A stretch of DNA of 64,000 nucleotides from Forficula auricularia (Eukaryota > Arthropoda > Insecta > Dermaptera > Forficulidae), in the NCBI GenBank assembly GCA_024734495.1, contig JALMQS010000055.1:10759340-10823339 (forward strand). Direction: 5' to 3'. The position numbers were made by a program, and so were the translations under genes. Below the pieces are notes generated by a model. The model was not told the origin of the DNA and did not search any database. It saw nothing but the letters and a program-made list of their open reading frames with translations. Shown piece after piece: positions 43,676 through 53,572 of this stretch (position 1 is its first letter; every line of letters begins with the position of its first letter).

Positions 43676-44903
43676 CCGGGTGAGTTTTTTATCTTGAGAC
43701 AGTCTTATAACTCAAAAACAGTGCATTATATGAAAAAAGTTTCAAATAAAAGTTTATTTATATCAGGGGGGAAATTAAACTACGCTATCGTTTGTCGACC
43801 TAGAACAAGCATTCATGGGTATTTCGAAGTCAACTTCTGTTTTTTAAATGGAAACCCATATGTTTCTGTACATACTCTGAATCTACAAAAAAAATTGAAC
43901 AACCTTTATTAGAACTATTTTTTATACGATATCAAATAATAAAAAATATTAAATCAATTAGATCTCAAAAAAATCTTAATAATTATTTTTAACAATCATT
44001 CAACTTAATTATCAAATAATAATGATCAAATATTTAATTATTAAATAAATAATTTAATAATTTTGCGACAATGTTCTGTTCCAGAGTGTATCTCAAAGCC
44101 TTGTGGATGAATTCCAGTTCCAATTACGTTATTTTGACCTTTTTAAGTTTCTTCATAGCCTTTACATTTCTTGTTTTTTTAACAAATTTACAATACGATG
44201 AAATGAAGCTTGTGAGGGTGTATCCCTGTCAGGAAAACGCTCGGTATCCATTTGAATGTCAGCCCCACATAACACTTCTTCCACATTCACCGCATAAATT
44301 AAGACCATTTCAATTCTGTCTTGAACAAAAAATGCTCGATTTTTAGTATGGTAATACAATAATATAACTATCTACTGGATTGATACGAGAAATAAACCAT
44401 TTTAAACTCAAGACTTTTAAATAGTTCTATTAAGTAGAAAATAATCTCTTAAATCTGAGTATAACGAAGTTTTAATATCATTATAAACACTTATTTTCAT
44501 TGTTGTAACTTTTCGATTTAATAAATATTTATTTAATAATTAAATATTTGATCATTATTATTTGATAATTAAGTTGAATGATTATTAAAAATAATTATTA
44601 AGATTTTTTTTTGAGATCTAATTGATTTAATATTTTTTATTATTTGATGTCGTATAAAAAAATAGTTCTAATAAAAGTTGTTCAATTTTTTTGTAGATTC
44701 AGAATATGTACAGAAACATATAGGTTTCCATTTAAAAAACAGAAGTTGACTTCGAAATACCCATGAAAGCCTGTTCTAGGTCGACAAACAATAGCGTAGT
44801 TTAATTTCCCCCTCATATAAATAAACTTTTATTTGAAACTTTTTTTCATATAATGCACTGTTTTTGAGTTATAAGACTGTCTAAAGATAAAAAACTCACT
44901 CGG
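43676..44903 (-). mobile_element. CCGGGTGAG-ended element, copy 3, with DUF4817-like remnant
   Basis: Full-length 1228 bp: arms 43676-44060 and 44520-44903 start with CCGGGTGAGTTTTTTATCTT and (reversed) CCGAGTGAGTTTTTTATCTT. TATA flanks both sides. The middle is in opposite orientation to that of copy 2, as if one element were flipped. The two copies lie head to tail with only 6 bp between them. Confidence 0.85.
44162..44341 (-). pseudogene. DUF4817-like helix-turn-helix remnant (better copy)
   Basis: The minus-strand frame FFVQDRIEMVLIYAVNVEEV...TERFPDRDTPSQASFHRIVNLLKK ends at a TAA. RIEMVLIY, ERFPDR and PSQASFHRIV match the order of the DUF4817 helix-turn-helix. A one-base shift after IY hides the usual YGEC-RRS motif, which is visible in the alternative frame. 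No DDE catalytic region follows. The initiator is uncertain. Confidence 0.6.
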
Positions 44904-44996
44904 TATATATAATTTTTATATATTTGTTTGTATAATTATTTACATTGAGTAGAAGACAAATTCTTTTATTTTTTCCTAATAAACAAATGTGCTACT

Positions 44997-45260
44997 TTTA
45001 ATACTATCGAGAGTAGCAGTCATTGATTTTATAAAATAAAATCATACAGGGTGTCTACTGCTTGATTTAAATAAATATAAACACAGATACATATAAATAA
45101 ATATAACTTAATCTAAATGAGACTATAATTTCAAAGGACTGGCAGTCATCTCTCTTTCTCTTCAATCTTTTTTATAAATATATTCATTTTTTCTTTTTCT
45201 TTAAAAAAGACTAAAGATGAAGAATTCCAGGCCTCGAAAGTATACTCCAAAACAAATAGA
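44997..45260. repeat. PLE-type terminal repeat with inverted hammerhead-like ends
   Basis: ATCGAGAGTAGCAGTCATTG and GTGTCTACTGCTTGATTTAA are followed by ATGAGACTATAATTTCAAAG at 45118. About 100 bp later the inverted CCTCGAAAGTATACTCCAAAAC appears at 45223-45244, giving the same inverted-pair layout as 26155-26335 in a more mutated state. Confidence 0.5.
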
Positions 45261-45444
45261 ATTATATAGATTAATAATATGTATTTATTTATGTGTGTAT
45301 ATTTTTTTGCATCAAACGTCTTTGATTTTCTCATATAAAATCTGCTAGTCTAACTTTTGATTAAAAAAATTAAAAAAAAAAAAAATTTAATGAAAAGGAT
45401 GCAATAGGTACCTTGATATAACTTTAAAATTCAATTCTTGGATT

Positions 45445-45585
45445 CGGAGTCGAATGTATTTGTAGAGCCGGGTCTTGAAGGAGTGAAGGTTGTAGGATTC
45501 AGGAAAGATGGATTTCAGTCTCTTGATGTCATAGTGATAAACGAAAGCGTTGGTTCTGTTTGTCGATAATTTTATTCAGTGTTGA
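45445..45585 (-). pseudogene. LINE RT C-terminal fragment
   Basis: GGGTCTTGAAGGAGTGAAGG, GGAAAGATGGATTTCAGTCT and AAACGAAAGCGTTGGTTCTG align with 5590-5700 of the CR1/jockey-like copy. About 140 bp remain. Confidence 0.6.
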
Positions 45586-45589
45586 ATGT

Positions 45590-46545
45590 TCATAAATATG
45601 ACTAATTATCACGCAAACTTGTGAAGTTTTTAATTTTGAATCTTGAAATTTTGATGATGATAATTTTGTTTTCTTTTCTCATTTTTTCGAAGTTGAATCT
45701 ATAATATCAAAAAACAAAAAAATATATATATTTATTTAAATATATTAATTTTTAGGCTAGAAAAATAAAAATAAAAAATTAGCACTTGATTAATACTAGC
45801 TACTTTATTAATTATTAATAATAATGTTTTCAATTGTATAAAACAAAATTTGCTTTTTCAATGTGCTGTTAAAGAATACGTTTTGTCATTTCCTAAATTT
45901 ACATCACTTTTGAGATTGATTATACGTCTCACATACTAGTCGCTTAACTTAAGTGGAAGATAATAGAATGAAATGTGGTAAAACTTATTTAAAAAGAAAA
46001 AAAACTTCAGCATTGAAAGATTTCTATGAAGGTGTATAAATTATTTATTATTTTAGGGCGTGCCAACTGTAGAAGTCACTGCGAGAGTATAATAGAAAAT
46101 TAATTGAAATTATCTATTAAATATCGTAAATGACATTTAGGCCTTATTTCCGGAGTGAGCCTTGATTGATACACACAACATAAATTATCAGTTGATAACA
46201 GCTCCGGGAAGAGAATGAGAAACTTAATAGAACAGTTTGTTATGATATTTTTAATTTACAGTATGGTTGTTCCAAATTGAAAGCAAAACTATTCAAAATC
46301 ATCAACCTGAACACTAAAATTTCAACATTCATAAGAGAGAATGAGTGTTTGAAAAAATTCAGGAAATGGATAAGTAATAAGATTTATTTAGATTAAAAAA
46401 CTGACTAATTAAAACTCACTTAAAAGTACAAATGTTTGAGGATTAGAAATGAGAATTCATGAGAGTTATAGGGTAAGCCCAAAATTAGAATATGTAAGTA
46501 TAGCTGCAAGTTTCTTATATTAGAATCCATGCACATTTCAGAATA
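45590..46545. other. AT-rich stretch
   Basis: Nothing recognised. Confidence 0.4.
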
Positions 46546-46549
46546 TAAC

Positions 46550-46715
46550 TTTTTAACTTCAAATTGGGATTAATCAATTTCAAAATGAGATTAATGATTT
46601 TTCTAAATGGATTAATTTAATCAAATTTGAATGGAAATAGTCCGAATTCGAGGGTGATTAAGCTCATTTTGAAATTGATTAGTCCCAAATTCAAGTTGAA
46701 AAAGTATATAAGTAG
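46550..46715. mobile_element. AT-rich palindromic MITE, copy 2
   Basis: ATAACTTTTTAACTTCAAAT mirrors AATTCAAGTTGAAAAAGTAT, and GGGATTAATCAATTTCAAAA mirrors TTTTGAAATTGATTAGTCCC. It is a cleaner palindrome than copy 1 at 41700. Confidence 0.65.
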
Positions 46716-46719
46716 TTTC

Positions 46720-47820
46720 ATATTCAACTTCTAGGTATCCCTTAAAAACGTTGCTCGACACCAGCATCAGCTTTTACAGAATAACGAAAGATAAAATGTT
46801 TTTTATTTTATTTATTTTTGTTTAATAATAATGTTTTTCACTAGTAAACAAAGAAAATTAGAAAAGTTGGTGTTCAAAATTGCAGCAAGACTTGGATGAA
46901 ACCTTTATCCAGACTTAGTTTCTGTGTTTGGATGGGCTTGTGTGAAAATATACATAGCGTAGTTTAGGCTCTAGGCTTGCTCTCTGGTCCACCATGAAGA
47001 CCAAGGTAAATTGTCTCTGCGAAAAAATAAATAAAATTAAGTGAGATCAAGAAAAAATCTGGAAAATTCCCTTAAATGTCGATAATTGTTTCAGAATACT
47101 CGGTACTAGTAGTGAACTAACTATTTATGAGTCCTGGGAAATTAGAAATTATCAGGCCCCTTCACGGGTTTGAGACTCTCATCCATTTTAAATCACATCC
47201 GATCAATTCTAAAGGAAGCAAAGCGCTTGAACGGCTGTAATAAGTCAACAGAACAGATAATTTTCAAAAGCTCGCCTTTCCAAGAACTAAACTTGCCATA
47301 TCTTGCTTAACTTACAGAACCTATTAGATTTAATGAGCTCATTCAGAACAAAACAAAAGGAATGACAATATGACTATCTAATGTCGATAACTGGGATTTA
47401 GTCGAATTTCGCCTCGGCAATGATAAATTCATACTGAACAAGTGAAAATATATAAAACCAACGGCCTTGGCATGTTGTTATAGTTGTCAAATATTCACCG
47501 ATGTTAATCAAGATGGTGCAGGTTTTGTTCTTGGACAGGCGATCGTTTGAGAATGCCCTGTGCTGAAAGCTTATTTACAGCCGAGCTGACTTAGAATTGA
47601 TTGATGAGCTCTAAAGAGAGATGGTACAAAAGTTCTAAAGGTATATGCAAGTTTCATGCAAATTTTCACTCAAGTCGTTTTGCGACCAAATATACAACTA
47701 GGCCAGGTAAAGTTTTCATGCAAGTTTTGAACAATAATTTTCCGAATTTTTTTTTGTTTATTAATCAAAAACAATATAAATACACAAATAAATAAAATAA
47801 ACAAACGTATTATTTTTCGT
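46720..47820. other. AT-rich stretch, no supported gene
   Basis: Composition is slightly richer in GC around 46960-47600 but no domain, splice pair or repeat was recognised. Confidence 0.35.
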
Positions 47821-47825
47821 TTCTA

Positions 47826-47905
47826 GAGTCAGGCCAAGTGCCGGGAAAGAAAGCTTGATGCTTGAGTTCGAACCCTTCTGACATATAATACAAACATATA
47901 TTTCT
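47826..47905 (+). repeat. tRNA-like SINE, copy 2
   Basis: CAGGCCAAGTGCCGGGAAAG, then GATGCTTGAGTTCGAACCCT (B-box-like GTTCGAA) and TCTGACATATAATACAAAC. Confidence 0.55.
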
Positions 47906-47909
47906 ACCA

Positions 47910-48470
47910 AGATCTAAAATTTATATTATTAGTCTTCTTTCTAAGTTTTTAAAATTGAAATAATGAGGCGATAGGACGGCCCCGCAAGTTGTTTTAGGAT
48001 TTTTTGAAAAAATGTCATATATTTTTCATAAGATAAAAAATAAAACACTCAAACGTTAGAATTAATTATATTATTTTTCGATGTTTAGTAAAAGTTATCA
48101 TTATCTATATTTTTGGCTGGTGGCTAGCAAGCTTTTCAAGAGACTAAAGGTAATCAAATCATTCTTTAGTCTAAAACTTGCATGGGTTCTAGAATTCGGA
48201 ATTTACATAATATATACATACATACTTGTATTGTGTAATTCAGGCTTAAGAGAATTGTAATGGCTATGCTCCTTCAGGTTATACTTACAGCATGCCCTGC
48301 GTGTACTGATAGAAGTAGCCAAAATTAATATCTTAGTTTATTCGAAAAGAAAAACAGTGATGACTGAGATCCTGTCAAAACATCGACAATATAATAACAA
48401 AACGGGACACAAAGAACAAATTAATATAAATATTTAAATCAATATTGTTAGAGTTCGTGGCTGTGATGAA
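47910..48470. other. AT-rich stretch
   Basis: Nothing recognised. Confidence 0.4.
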
Positions 48471-48474
48471 ACTG

Positions 48475-48926
48475 TACTAGATGAAGGAGGGGGTATCAGC
48501 CAAAGATGGAATCACTGGGTTCAATAAAACACCCTTAATAAGACGTTTAAGCCTGAATTTTATTTGGCCATCTTCAGTCAATTAGGAGCTATACACAAAA
48601 TGCGGTACACATATGTGATCGAACCAAGCCTTGTCAAAAACAAAAAAAATTTTAGCTTCATGTAAATTTATAACGTGCCTGGACCCAAAAATTTGACTTT
48701 TCATTCTGAAACTTTTGGGTCCAGGCACGTTATAAATTTACATGAAGCTAAAAAAATTTATTTTTGATAAGGTTTGGTTCGATCACATATGTGTACCGCA
48801 TTTTGTGTACAACTCCTAATTGACTGAAGATGGCCAAATAAAATTCAGGCCGAAACGTCTTATTAAAGGTGTTTTATTGAACCCAGTGATTCCATCTTTG
48901 GCTGATACCCCCTCCTTCATCTAGTA
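48475..48926. mobile_element. near-perfect foldback, ~215-bp arms, hammerhead-like core in each arm
   Basis: Arms 48475-48690 and 48713-48926 are almost exact reverse complements around a 22-bp loop. The right arm carries CTGAAGA-T-GGCC-AAATAAAATTCA-GGCC-GAAACGTC, matching the CUGANGA...GAAA core with an ACGU-C stem III as in Penelope-type and retrozyme-type hammerheads; the left arm has the same motif reversed, with GAAAC mutated to TTAAAC. No open frame is present. It ends in TACTAG / CTAGTA. Confidence 0.8.
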
Positions 48927-48929
48927 CTA

Positions 48930-50380
48930 TTTAAATCAATGTTACATAAAATAATTATAATGTATATCGATTTGTCAAAATGCAACTTCTATTTTATCAG
49001 AAAAAATATTTATAATATTTAAGATAGGAATGCATAGTTATTCAAAATCGTATTTTATCTTTATATATTAGAATTCATTCTTGAATATAAGTAACTAATA
49101 GTATAGCATTAGATTATATTCAGTAACCGGTGATAGTTAAAAAATTGATAGCGGCAAGACGAGCTTTTGAGGAGAATTTGATCTGCGTGGATTCTTCGAT
49201 TGGCATTGATGAACTTTGGATTGAGGATTGAGAGCTGTCGATACTCACCTTATCAATTTTTTTTTTTTTTATGATCGTTTTCCAGATTAGATTATCGAGA
49301 TCTCGGTGTCGTTAAGACATGTTCGAGAACCATGGAGATAGACTCGTTTCAACTTTGCACAAACAATCTAATAAATCTTGATTGGTTCGTCGCATTGCCT
49401 TCCTATATCGTCGATTTATTTATATGGAAATATTATCTAATTAATTATCATGTATTGATAAACTTAAGTATAAATAGAAATAATTAATTATTGTTTTTAT
49501 TTATTAGAATAGAAAGAAGGTGGCAAGTGCACCCTAGAGGGTTCAAAAAAGGGGTTGTCTCCAAAAAATGAAATGCATTGTATTTATTGATATTTCATTT
49601 TTTCTCATTGCCATTAAGGATTGTTTTATTGCTTAATAATAAATAAGTGATTCGAATTCGTACATAGCAAATGAGGTTAATCAGTCGAATAAATTGTTCG
49701 TTTATTATCGCCAAGGACTCGGTTTCAAAATAAAATCTAAGATTAGTTGGGTTGTTTAACATTGAAGCTTGAATTTGGAATGTCTCCTTCAATTTTTCGA
49801 TTTCGATCTAATTTCAATTTTCTTTAATAATTGATCCAATTTTGATTTCACGGATTGACAAATCACATATTCAATTAAAGAGTATTTCTTCTGCTTAAAA
49901 TTAAATTTTTTTTTTATTTAAGTTTCGATGCCGTTGCCTTAATCTTATATAAATATTTCAATATTTTGCTCAATAAGGAAGTATGGAATAAGTTCATTGA
50001 ACTATTAAATTAATATCAATGTGATTTAAGATATATGAATAAGACTGAAGATGAAGGCGAAACTCTAGTCCGAAAATAAATACAAATGTTTATATTAAGC
50101 ATAAGAGATAATATTTAATTCATTTAGTTTAATTTATCAATTCTACAGGATAAATTAAAAATTGTGTCTTTTGTTTAAGAGAAATAATTGTCATTTATTT
50201 GAGATTTATTTGAAGACGTTGTATTCATCTTTAATTTAATATAAATATAATTAAAAACAAGAGAATTATTTGTAATAGTAAAAAATATAAAATTCCAGTA
50301 TCACTGGTCGTGAATTCTTTATATTAATAAAAAAATAATTAAAAGTCAGTATCAATGATCATAGATATATATGTTTAATG
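48930..50380. other. AT-rich stretch with a weak hammerhead-like word
   Basis: ACTGAAGATGAAGGCGAAAC (50044) followed by TCTAGTCC resembles the CTGANGA...GAAAC words of the PLE repeats with a lost hairpin. No gene is seen. Confidence 0.35.
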
Positions 50381-50382
50381 CG

Positions 50383-50440
50383 AAACTTGTTTTCCGAGGG
50401 GGTGAACCCTTCTGACTTCTAAATTAAACATCTAATCCGA
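50383..50440 (+). repeat. SINE fragment, copy 3
   Basis: Only the middle and tail survive: GAGGGGGTGAACCCTTCTGA, then TCTAAATTAAACATC. Confidence 0.45.
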
Positions 50441-50635
50441 TCTTTGATAGTGAATATTTTTTTTTTTAATATTGAGGGAATTACACCTCCAGAGATGTTG
50501 AAATTTTGAAAAATTTTATATTTTTCAGAATTCTAAAATCTCACATGTTTTTTATCATATTTATATTAGATTAATGATGAATATAAATGTCTCCGAAACC
50601 ATAATCACAAATGAATGAAAATTATTTCTATTAAG

Positions 50636-50735
50636 TAGGTGGTTCAGTCCTCCTCGGATAGCAAGTGTGGCACTTGGGCTCGACTCCCGTGGAGGGTGGA
50701 AGGACCCTCTGACATTTAAATTAAGCATATTCATG
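50636..50735 (+). repeat. tRNA-like SINE, copy 4
   Basis: The best-preserved head: GGATAGCAAGTGTGGCACTT, GGGCTCGACTCCCGTGGAGG (B-box-like) and GGACCCTCTGACATTTAAAT. Confidence 0.6.
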
Positions 50736-50822
50736 ATATTTATACTTGCTTTTAAATTAATATAAATATTATACATGAATGCTTAATGAAATTTTAGTAA
50801 GGTTAGAATAGAAATTAATATT

Positions 50823-50900
50823 CCCCCTTTTCGGAAAGCAAGTTTAGCACTTGATTCGACGAATGAACCTTTCTAACATATAAATTAAGTATATCATTGA
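50823..50900 (+). repeat. tRNA-like SINE, copy 5
   Basis: CGGAAAGCAAGTTTAGCACT, TGATTCGACGAATGAACC and TTTCTAACATATAAATTAAG, the same order as copy 4 but with deletions. Confidence 0.5.
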
Positions 50901-51290
50901 TCTTTGATACTAGCTTTTATCGTAATTTCTTTTTTCTAAATGAATATAAATATTTTTAATGCAATTTTAGTCGAAATAGAAGTGAAAGAAAAAAAACCTG
51001 GCACAATCTTTGATTAAATTAGAAACTTTGTTATTCTCGGCAATAAAGCCCAAATGTCAATGAATTGTTGTTATCAGAGAAATGATTAATAATGTATGTA
51101 TGTCTGGTTGGTTTGATCTCCTGAGGAGCAACCTTCGGTTGTCTCTCTGCTTGGTCCAAAGGTGTTTTCGCCAAGTTCAGGAGATGTAAGGGTAAGTAAG
51201 CAAGCAACAGGTGGGTGTCGTCTCGGGATGGAAGGTTAAGCAACCGGTAGAGGTAGCGATAGCGGTACTAGGGGTTGTTTCGTGATTTAC

Positions 51291-51700
51291 CTGTCATTCT
51301 TGTGGAAGGCCGGGAACTGTTGCTGGCTGAGTTCTTGGATGGTGCTCAGGCTCTGGGGTTCGGCCGAGATCCCCTGGGCACGGTGTTTCCTCGGCAACCT
51401 CAGCTGGATATTATTATTAAGAGGTCGGGCGACATTCATCTGATACGGGAACACCGATTGGAACTTGTCAAGATGGGAGCGAAGTTGTAGAATCTCCTCC
51501 TCGCGGAGGCGTAGGAGCTTTTCGAGCTGGGTGATCTTCTCATCCTTGATTTTGAGCAATTCGTGGACCTCCTGGATGCTGCCCATGGCAACGACCACGG
51601 CTTGAGGGTTGGTGCCGTCGGCGTCGGCCGGCGCACGGTCTTCTTCGTCTTCAGCTAAACGCTGTGACGAGAAGCACAAGCTCTCGAAGCATACGCGCAT
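51291..51700 (-). CDS. for: cGMP-dependent protein kinase (foraging/PKG), first coding exon
   Basis: PKG phosphorylates serine/threonine residues in response to cGMP; in insects it is the foraging gene product. The exon encodes, in order, MRVCFESLCF at the N-terminus (as I recall, the Drosophila PKG isozyme-2 form starts similarly), an acidic linker, a leucine-zipper coiled coil (HELLKIKDEKITQLEKLL and onward), the conserved LRSHLDKFQSVFP, and RAQGISAEPQS, the autoinhibitory segment. It ends FPAFHKND plus two bases, then the donor CAG|GTAAAT at 51290-51285. Cyclic-nucleotide and kinase domains must lie in later exons at lower coordinates; none was found here. An internal ATG at 51586 (GCCATGG context, MGSIQE) could start a shorter form. 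An in-frame TTG at 51718 is not a credible start. Confidence 0.9.
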
Positions 51701-51719
51701 AGACGAGCTGGGAGCCAAC

Positions 51720-52060
51720 TAGATCAACATCCTCAACGTCACCGAGCACAACATCAACACGTTTGACATTCACCAAGATCTGCACGCACGCACGCACATG
51801 GGACCCGGATGCTGTCAGAGCGACCTGGCCATTTCAAGACACAAGTGCATTTTCAATGACAACCACCGGCTAGAGCAAGATGAGTTATAAATACACCACC
51901 GAACGACTCTTGAAAATAAACTGGCAGACTAGCTAGTGATTGCCGTGGTGTTGTCTGCCTGTCTGTTAGCGCTTAGCGGCTGGGCTCATGTCCAAGGCGC
52001 ACGCGCATGCGCACAGACCACTCGCTACCGGTGACGTCACACAGCCCGCGCTCAATCGAC
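51720..52060 (-). promoter_or_regulatory. candidate promoter / 5' UTR of the foraging exon
   Basis: This GC-rich segment directly upstream of the PKG exon contains a perfect CRE palindrome TGACGTCA (52032-52039), an NRF-1-like palindrome GCGCATGCGC (52003-52012) and a TATAAATA word (about 51885-51892, plus-strand reading). A (CACG)n run lies at 51780-51798. CRE and NRF-1 sites are common near transcription starts. Spacing of roughly 300 bp to the ATG at 51700 is reasonable, but no transcript evidence exists and an upstream non-coding exon cannot be excluded. Confidence 0.5.
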
Positions 52061-52302
52061 ATCCAACAGGTTTCCATCCAGACAAATTTCCAACAAAATC
52101 AACGCATGGGCGCCCGCACAATTCTTTTAGGGGTGGACCAACACTTATTCATCATTCAATAAACACTTATTCATCTCTTTAACTATTCTTTATCACAATC
52201 TAATATAAGAAAAAAAAAGAAAAAATTAAAGTTTATTGAAAAAATTATTTTCATCCTGTATTTTATTATTATTGTATTCTATTATTAAAATCTATACATG
52301 AT
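52060..52302. other. AT-rich stretch between promoter and hAT element
   Basis: Contains a short (TTCATC)-like repeat near 52145-52175 and otherwise nothing recognised. Confidence 0.4.
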
Positions 52303-53456
52303 CAGGCCCGGATAAAGGGCGATTGGAGCGATTGGGCCCAATCGGGCCCCGCGTTACCATCAAAATTAACAAAAAATTTTTTCGAAATTTAAAGCAAATT
52401 GCTTTTGACGATAATGGATAAATTATGAATTATTCAAATAATTAAAAAATATATTTATTTTAAGTTCGCATTGCTGGATGAAATTGATTAATGTGTTTAT
52501 TATTATATAATATATACTTTATAATATAGAAAATGATACCCGTAAAAGTTCATGTCAAATGTATTGAATTTAATCGCGATAGTCCTATATTAGAGGGATT
52601 TTGCACTACATACGTAAACTACTATGCAGGTATATGCACGCGCAACTAGTTGCTATATATATATATATATATTTACTACAATTCTCATCTGTCTGATTCT
52701 TTGGGGAATCGAAACAGATGAATTTTGTTCAGTTTTTCAATAATAAATTTTATTTATGAATGTTTATATGTTAACATTTAAATGAAAAGCGAAAGTTAAA
52801 ACTTTTATCCGGTCACTGCCCTATTTTGGTGCACTTGGGACCAGAATCGTTTTGATAGTGAACCAAGAGTTGAAAAAAAGAGATACAGGACCCAGTCGGG
52901 TATGATCCGACATCTTCTGCGTTAAGCCCGCAAATAAAAGTTTTAACTTTCGCTTTTCATTTAAATGTTAACATATAAACATTCAAAATAAAATTTATTA
53001 TTGAAAAACTGAACAAAATTCATCTGTTTCGATTCCCCAAAGAATCAGACAGATGAGAATTGTAGTAAATATATAACAACCATACTATTAGGAAAATAGA
53101 AGAAAAACGCGATTGAACTAGAGAGTTGAATATATATAAGATTTGATTATAGGATCTAGTCAGGGGATCCATCGCCTAAATGGAGAAGGCATTTGCGGGC
53201 TTAACGCAGAAGATGTCGGATCATACCCAGCTGGGTCCTGTATCTTTTTTCAACTCTTGGTTCACTATCAAAACGAGTCTGGTCCCAAGTGCACCAAAAT
53301 AGGGCAGTGACCGGATAAAAGTTTTAACTTTCGCTTTTCATTTAAATGTTAATATATATATATATATATATTTGAATTTTATTTAAATATTTAATATATA
53401 GAGAGGGCCCCGCAAAAAAATCCAATCGGGCATCGCACCTATTCGATCCGGGCCTG
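52303..53456. mobile_element. hAT-type element with 8-bp target duplication and internal inverted blocks
   Basis: The ends CAGGCCCGGATAAAGGGCGA and (reversed) CAGGCCCGGATCGAATAGGT are inverted repeats, continuing into ATTGGGCCC-like sequence. TACATGAT (52295-52302) and TACATAAT (53457-53464) flank it, matching 7 of 8 positions. The interior holds two further inverted structures: 52650-52805 against 52935-53085, and a block at 52800-52935 (CGGTCACTGCCCTATTTTGG to TTCTGCGTTAAGCCCGC) repeated inverted at 53195-53330. No transposase frame is visible, so this is a composite non-autonomous element. Confidence 0.8.
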
Positions 53457-53464
53457 TACATAAT

Positions 53465-53570
53465 TTGCGTTTCGGACATTTTTGTCCATCTTCAATGGTT
53501 TTAAAAATTATCATATTTATCTTTTAGAATATCTATCAGAAGTCAGATTTAATTGAAAATATTTAGTTTG
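53465..53570 (-). repeat. hammerhead-like word (GAAGATGGAC..GTCCGAAACG)
   Basis: On the minus strand TTGAAGATGGACAAAAATGT is followed by CCGAAACGCAAATTATG: a 4-bp GGAC/GTCC hairpin and GAAAC. The first core base is T instead of C, so it is degenerate. Confidence 0.4.
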
Positions 53571-53572
53571 CC

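Noticed and set aside
44071..44346. 91-codon plus-strand frame
   Set aside because: Antisense to the DUF4817-like remnant in the CCGG element.
51275..51490. 71-codon plus-strand frame over the PKG exon
   Set aside because: Antisense of a recognised coding exon with conserved PKG motifs and a splice donor. The 66-codon minus frame at 51436-51636 is an out-of-frame shadow.
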